From an uncultured Thalassotalea sp. (GTDB taxonomy: Bacteria > Pseudomonadota > Gammaproteobacteria > Enterobacterales > Alteromonadaceae): DNA of 64,000 nucleotides. Below, piece after piece: positions 59,823 to 64,000 of the stretch. The notes under the pieces were generated by a model, which searched no databases, was not told the origin of the DNA, and worked only from the letters and a program-made list of their open reading frames with translations. The translations under genes and the position numbers were made by a program. How positions within the stretch are numbered: the stretch's first letter is position 1; each line of letters opens with the position of its first letter. The stretch is from contig CANMZP010000011.1 of the NCBI GenBank assembly GCA_947502355.1, positions 1-64,000 on the forward strand, in the 5' to 3' direction.

Positions 59823-60299
59823 TTAAAGGTAAATCATCTGCATGATAGCGCCAGCGAAGAGACCCGCGACTACATCATCAATCATGATCCCAAAGCCGCC
59901 TTTGGCTTTACGGTCAATCCATGAAATTGGCCATGGCTTAACAATGTCGAATAAACGGAAGAAAGCAAAACCGAAAATGACCGTCTCTACACTTACCGGA
60001 ATGGCCACCATGGTAATAAAGAAACCCGCAATTTCATCCCAAACAATGGCGCCGTGATCATGTACGCCAGCATCTTTAGATGCGACATCACAAATCCACA
60101 CACCGACCGCACAAATTAATAAGGTTACTAGCAAATAGTAATTTGACGGTAACATTGAACACAATAAAAACAGTGGAATGGCAGCCAATGTGCCCATGGT
60201 GCCGGGTGCCTTAGGGCTTAAACCACTGCCAAAACCAAGTGCTAGGAAATGGATCGGATTCTTCATATTGAATAATTCAAAGGCCGATTTATTTGTCAT
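59823..60299 (-). CDS. pgpA: Phosphatidylglycerophosphatase A
   Basis: Integral membrane phosphatase that makes phosphatidylglycerol. The 158-aa protein shows GFGSGLSPKAPGTMGTL, the metal-binding VWDEIAGFF region, and the C-terminal IDDVVAGL. It follows thiL as in E. coli (nusB-thiL-pgpA). The N-terminal 12 residues are variable, and a start at the internal Met (MKNPIHFLAL) is also possible. Confidence 0.94.
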   Translation of the reverse strand: MTNKSAFELFNMKNPIHFLALGFGSGLSPKAPGTMGTLAAIPLFLLCSMLPSNYYLLVTLLICAVGVWICDVASKDAGVHDHGAIVWDEIAGFFITMVAIPVSVETVIFGFAFFRLFDIVKPWPISWIDRKAKGGFGIMIDDVVAGLFAGAIMQMIYL

Positions 60300-60333
60300 A
60301 GGGTGTTAACTCTTGTTTAGGTACTATTATATT

Positions 60334-60361
60334 GGTGCCGTTGTATAGGTGCCGTTGTATA
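60334..60361. repeat. 14-bp tandem duplication between thiL and pgpA
   Basis: GGTGCCGTTGTATA occurs twice head to tail (60334-60347, 60348-60361) in the short gap between the two genes. Probably slippage. Confidence 0.8.
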
Positions 60362-60409
60362 GGTACTTGGATTTAATGGCTAAAATTTCTTTAGCCACAT
60401 TTTGTTCAC

Positions 60410-61369
60410 TTATGAGAAGTGCTCAAAGCCAACATTTTTAACCGTAAACGGCTCTTTACCCTGCGTCAAAATAATCTCATTTGATGTATTCATTTGACCA
60501 ATACAGGTAAAGTCAACGTTGGCATGGTCCATGGCCATTTCAACCCCGACTTTGTTGGTGTCTGGTACCGTGAAAATCAGTTGATAATCATCGCCAGCAG
60601 TTAATGCCAAATTTACAGCATCTTCAAACGACAATGTGTTTTTTAACGTCTCTGACATTGGAATGTCATTGACATCAATATGCACTCCTAGCGTTGATTG
60701 CTTGCAAATATGGGTTAAATCCGCCAACAAGCCATCAGACACATCTATCGCAGAGGTTACGTATTCACGTATTAATTGCCCTACCAGTACTTGCGGCTTA
60801 GGGTAATCCAATTTTTGTTTCACCTTGGCAAGGTCTGATCCTGAGAGCTGAATTTTATCTTGTATGGCCGCGAGTGCCAAACCGGCATCACCAAACGTTC
60901 CGGTTACAAACACGTAATCACCGTTTTGTGCGCCATCACGACACAATGCTTTGTCTTCTGGCACTAAGCCTTGCGCAGTAATCGTAATGCTTAACGGCCC
61001 CTGCGTGGTATCTCCACCTATGAGTTTAACATTATAATACTCAGCAAGTTCGAATAAGCCTTGGCTAAACTCTTTTAACCAGTCTTCATCTACTTCAGGC
61101 AATGTTAACGCAATCGAAATCCAGCTAGGCTCTGCACCCATGGCGGCTAAATCGCTTAAGTTTACCGCTAAGGCTTTATGCCCAATGGCTTTTGGAGGAG
61201 TATCAAAAGGAAAGTGGACGCCTGCAACCAAGGTGTCGGTAGTAACGGCAATTAGTTTGTCGGCGTTACATTGAAGAAGGGCACAGTCATCTCCTATGCC
61301 CTTTATTACGTCTTTACGAACAACAGACTGCTCTGTAAAGTACGATTTAATCAACTCAAATTCTTTCAT
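60410..61369 (-). CDS. thiL: Thiamine-monophosphate kinase
   Basis: Phosphorylates thiamine monophosphate to the active cofactor thiamine diphosphate. The 319-aa PurM-fold protein has the N-terminal GIGDDCALLQ metal-binding motif, TTDTLVAGVHF, and SDLAAMGAEPSW. Order nusB-thiL-pgpA is preserved, with 9 bp between nusB and thiL. Confidence 0.96.
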   Translation of the reverse strand: MKEFELIKSYFTEQSVVRKDVIKGIGDDCALLQCNADKLIAVTTDTLVAGVHFPFDTPPKAIGHKALAVNLSDLAAMGAEPSWISIALTLPEVDEDWLKEFSQGLFELAEYYNVKLIGGDTTQGPLSITITAQGLVPEDKALCRDGAQNGDYVFVTGTFGDAGLALAAIQDKIQLSGSDLAKVKQKLDYPKPQVLVGQLIREYVTSAIDVSDGLLADLTHICKQSTLGVHIDVNDIPMSETLKNTLSFEDAVNLALTAGDDYQLIFTVPDTNKVGVEMAMDHANVDFTCIGQMNTSNEIILTQGKEPFTVKNVGFEHFS

Positions 61370-61378
61370 TTAGAATGA

Positions 61379-61792
61379 TTATTCTGAACGTAAATTCTTA
61401 ACAGCTTTGTCTAAAACACCATTAACGAATTTATGACTGTCATCAGCTGCGAACGATTTTGCAAGTTCGATGGCTTCGTTAATGACCACTTTATATGGTA
61501 CTTCCAGACAGTCACTTAATTCAAAGATGGCTACGCGTAATATCGCTTTTTCAACGTGATCCACTTCTTCTAGAGGACGATCAACGTGAGGACGAATGGC
61601 ATCATCAATTTGACTAACTTTCATTGCAACACCACGTAATAGCACTGAAAAGTAATCCGTATCTAAACGTCGTTTTGCGTTGTCAGCTAAAAAGTTTGCT
61701 TCAACTTCGCTAATGTCATTGTTGGTTAGTTGCCATGAATATACTGCTTGTACAGCTATTTCACGCGCCTTTCTTCTAGGAGTAGGTTTCAC
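61379..61792 (-). CDS. nusB: Transcription antitermination factor NusB
   Basis: Small helical RNA-binding protein that works with NusE in rRNA antitermination. The 137-aa sequence begins with the usual RRKAREIAVQAVYSWQL and ends FVNGVLDKAVKNL, both diagnostic. It starts 11 bp after ribH and leads into thiL. Confidence 0.96.
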   Translation of the reverse strand: MKPTPRRKAREIAVQAVYSWQLTNNDISEVEANFLADNAKRRLDTDYFSVLLRGVAMKVSQIDDAIRPHVDRPLEEVDHVEKAILRVAIFELSDCLEVPYKVVINEAIELAKSFAADDSHKFVNGVLDKAVKNLRSE

Positions 61793-61803
61793 TAATATAT
61801 CGC

Positions 61804-62268
61804 CTATAATTGCTCTAGAACATTTACCATTTCAAGCGCACTAAGGGCAGCTTCTGCACCTTTGTTACCAGCTTTAGTACCAGCACGCTCAATAGCTTGT
61901 TCAATTGAATCTGTTGTAATTACCCCAAATGCTACCGGAGTATCAAACTCCATAGCCACTTGAGCTAAACCTTTGTTACACTCACCGGCAACAAAATCAA
62001 AATGAGGTGTACCACCTCGGATCACTGCACCAATAGCAATGATTGCATCAAAATCACCTTTTTTGGCAATGCGTTTTGCCGCAACAGGTAATTCGTATGC
62101 ACCAGGTACGCGTACTACTGTAATATCGTTATCTGAAACCGTACCGTGACGCTTAAGGGCATCAATAGCACCTTCTAATAAACTTTCCACAATAAAGCTG
62201 TTGAAGCGAGACACAACAATAGCAAATTTCTTGCCTGAAGCAGCAAAAGATCCTTCGATTACATTCAT
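61804..62268 (-). CDS. ribH: 6,7-dimethyl-8-ribityllumazine synthase
   Basis: Penultimate enzyme of riboflavin synthesis (called RibE in E. coli). The 154-aa protein carries [28 protein letters not shown], and [17 protein letters not shown], the substrate-binding segments of the family. It heads the ribH-nusB-thiL-pgpA operon, a common order. No FMN riboswitch is seen in the 215-bp leader. Confidence 0.97.
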   Translation of the reverse strand: MNVIEGSFAASGKKFAIVVSRFNSFIVESLLEGAIDALKRHGTVSDNDITVVRVPGAYELPVAAKRIAKKGDFDAIIAIGAVIRGGTPHFDFVAGECNKGLAQVAMEFDTPVAFGVITTDSIEQAIERAGTKAGNKGAEAALSALEMVNVLEQL

Positions 62269-62483
62269 TTTTTATACCTGTTATTGAAAATTTCGGCCAA
62301 TTCTAACAAAAATCAACATAAGAAGGTACTTCTTCTTATTCAAAACTACAAAATATCTACAAAATCAAACAGCAAAGCTAATGAAAACCTTATTTTATGA
62401 AACAGCATCGCATTTTCATAAAATTCTCGTTAAAATCGAGTTATTAATCACTTAATTATATTAGCTTAAATAGTCAAAAAATC

Positions 62484-62786
62484 ATGAAACTGTATTTCTC
62501 CAGTAATCAATTTTCACAATTACAACAATACTCTTTTGCTGATCGCCAGCAAATAATTTCCTTAGCAACTGCAATGCTAAAGCCGACATCAAAAATTGTG
62601 CTTAATATTATTAAGCTGCTTATTTTGATCCCGCCTTTTATGATGCTGGCCAATATAGACTCCTGGATGTTTGTATTTCCTTTGGTCTTTGTTTTAGTCG
62701 GTTACTTTTTAGTGCTCAGGCCCTTTTCGTTATTCTTTATTCATCAGCATCTGGATAACGCGGTTGCCGAGTTCGAGAAGCAATAA
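62484..62786 (+). CDS. Small membrane protein, 100 aa, function unknown
   Basis: The sequence has a soluble N-terminal 35 residues (MKLYFSSNQFSQLQQYSF) and two hydrophobic helices (about 38-60 and 66-84), then a short helical tail. It resembles an uncharacterised Alteromonadales family (perhaps DUF6170, from memory, unverified). It is divergent from ribH. No function is assigned. Confidence 0.72.
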   Translation: MKLYFSSNQFSQLQQYSFADRQQIISLATAMLKPTSKIVLNIIKLLILIPPFMMLANIDSWMFVFPLVFVLVGYFLVLRPFSLFFIHQHLDNAVAEFEKQ

Positions 62787-62887
62787 CGACAAGTGCACAC
62801 GATAAAAACTAAGCAGCCCTCTAGAGGTTGATTAATCAATCTGTGTGATACCCCACGCACTGCCCTTAAGAGTTTTTTCTCTGGAAA

Positions 62888-62920
62888 TAAAAAAGCTCAA
62901 CGAATAGGTTGAGCTTTCTT
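62888..62920 (-). terminator. Terminator after mlaA
   Basis: The stem AAGCTCAAC/GTTGAGCTT, with A-rich DNA on its left giving U residues on the minus strand, lies about 20 bp beyond the mlaA stop. Confidence 0.82.
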
Positions 62921-62941
62921 GTTGTTCAAAGTAAGAGTGAT

Positions 62942-63727
62942 TTAATAATCTTCGAGCATATCGTCTAGCTCACCCTCTTCCTCTTCATCGATAACCACTG
63001 GCGGGTTGCCATCGTAAATACGGTATTCAATGCGTTGGAAGTAGGCATTCTTAACAAATTCGTACGGGTCTAGCGACTCCTCAAGAATTGCTTCTTGCTG
63101 GGCCAGTTCAGTACGAACTTCTAATAGAATGACCATTTGACGAGCAACATTTGGCCAAAAATCAATAGCAGCCAATGGCCAGTAATATTTATCAACAAAA
63201 TCCCCTGCTTCATCTCTCAAGGTTGTTGGCCCCAACCCTGGCAGCATTAAGTATGGCCCATCAGTTACCCCGTAAGTGGCAAGCACCTCACCAAACTCTT
63301 CTTCTTCACGGTGAAGACCGGCGTGGCCCGCAACATCCATTAAACCGGCAACCCCCATGGTAGAGTTAACAATAAAACGGATCAAGTTATTGCCCGCTCG
63401 TTCAAACTTTAATTGCAAGGCATTGTTAACCGCTGAAAACGGTTCGTTAAGGTTTAAGGCGGCATTATATAGCCCAGTTCGTACTGGCGATGGGATATAA
63501 CTCCACGCTTGTGCCGCAGGCTTTAATACATACTTGTCAGCATATTCGTAGTTAAAGGTCCAAAACGTACGGTTTATTGACTCAAACGGATCACGCTCAT
63601 CGCCTTGATGAACTTCCGTTTCTTCTGACGTTTGCTCTTCTACCGGCTCCGGTGCGCTAGCACAGGCCGTTAAGGATAAAACAAAAAAGATCGAGAAAAG
63701 CTTGGCAGCCCAAGATTTTGACAACAT
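62942..63727 (-). CDS. mlaA: MlaA (VacJ) outer-membrane lipoprotein
   Basis: Component of the Mla system that removes misplaced phospholipids from the outer leaflet of the outer membrane. The lipobox LTAC has Cys22. The family core DPFESINRTFWTFNYE and the later GEVLATYGVTDGPYLMLPGLGPTTLRD are clear. The 261-aa length fits. The acidic tail (EEEEGELDDMLEDY) is longer than in E. coli. The rest of the mla operon is not in the window. Confidence 0.94.
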   Translation of the reverse strand: MLSKSWAAKLFSIFFVLSLTACASAPEPVEEQTSEETEVHQGDERDPFESINRTFWTFNYEYADKYVLKPAAQAWSYIPSPVRTGLYNAALNLNEPFSAVNNALQLKFERAGNNLIRFIVNSTMGVAGLMDVAGHAGLHREEEEFGEVLATYGVTDGPYLMLPGLGPTTLRDEAGDFVDKYYWPLAAIDFWPNVARQMVILLEVRTELAQQEAILEESLDPYEFVKNAYFQRIEYRIYDGNPPVVIDEEEEGELDDMLEDY

Positions 63728-63848
63728 GAAATACTACCCCAAATGGTTAAAAGGAAAATGTACCGTTATATTAATACAGAGATGTACTGCGTATCATAAC
63801 GAAAAGTTCACAATTTAGTAAACTTTAATGTGGCAAATTTGATATTTA

Positions 63849-64000
63849 TCAGGAATTTGTCCGTGCAGGAAAGCTAATCCCACTGTCACGCATCTTGGCC
63901 AGTTTATACCTTAGCGTACGTGCACTAATGCCTAATCGCTCGGCAACTTGCTTACGAGATCCATTGCAAGCTCGCAGTGCATCAAGGATGATTTGAAACT
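63849..64000 (-). CDS. C-terminal end of a sigma-54-dependent response regulator, FlrC/FleR-like (partial)
   Basis: The last 49 residues of a gene cut by the window edge translate to a Fis-type helix-turn-helix: ILDALRACNGSRKQVAERL, then GISARTLRYKLAKMRDSG. This matches the end of FlrC/FleR, the activator of class III flagellar genes, although other NtrC-family regulators share the fold. The stop lies 122 bp from mlaA's start on the same strand. A flagellar cluster probably continues beyond the right edge. Confidence 0.8.
   Translation of the reverse strand, partial: FQIILDALRACNGSRKQVAERLGISARTLRYKLAKMRDSGISFPARTNS

Overview
The window reads as a chromosomal segment of a marine gammaproteobacterium of the Alteromonadales, most like the Colwelliaceae (Colwellia or Thalassotalea). 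This rests on moderately AT-rich DNA, the block leuS-lptE-holA-nadD-rsfS-rlmH-mrdA-rodA-rlpA-dacA-dat-ybeD-lipB-lipA, an ECF sigma/DUF3379 pair, a MoxR/Bat operon beside fadIJ, and the 3' end of an flrC-like flagellar regulator. Genus is inference. There is no rRNA, tRNA, CRISPR array, prophage or intact insertion sequence, and most of the window is core genome.

Layout. 1-10.4 kb (mostly minus strand): Kef-type K+/H+ antiporter with its flavodoxin-like ancillary subunit, the cold-shock helicase DeaD/CsdA, an NhaC-family transporter preceded by a convincing lysine riboswitch, a LonB-like protease with a 57-aa membrane peptide, and a YbeL-like zinc-ribbon protein. 10.4-25.6 kb: a DUF3365 haem protein, then the plus-strand block for leucyl-tRNA synthesis, LPS export, replication clamp loading, NAD, ribosome silencing, cell-wall elongation and lipoate. 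25.8-32 kb: DUF748 protein, aroC, prmB, smrB, sixA.

32.2-40.8 kb: an M16 peptidase, a 1524-residue beta-propeller/PAS/GGDEF/EAL sensor, and then the most unusual locus. A sigma-54-like promoter precedes a predicted secreted peptide made of nine copies of RDSTVRI(KP), two paralogous micro-ORFs (34 and 33 aa) that both end in EMSAxxWWS, and a long inverted repeat. I recognise no described system for it.

41-53 kb: fadJ and fadI (with a FadR-like operator), the moxR-DUF58-DUF4381-batA-batB/C-batD operon carrying an 18-unit 15-bp repeat, and an ECF sigma/anti-sigma pair. 53.4-64 kb: putP, galE, a DHH phosphoesterase, a POT peptide transporter, about 980 bp without genes that hold a degenerate MITE-like repeat, pgpA-thiL-nusB-ribH (minus strand), a small membrane protein, mlaA, and the end of an flrC-like gene cut by the window edge.
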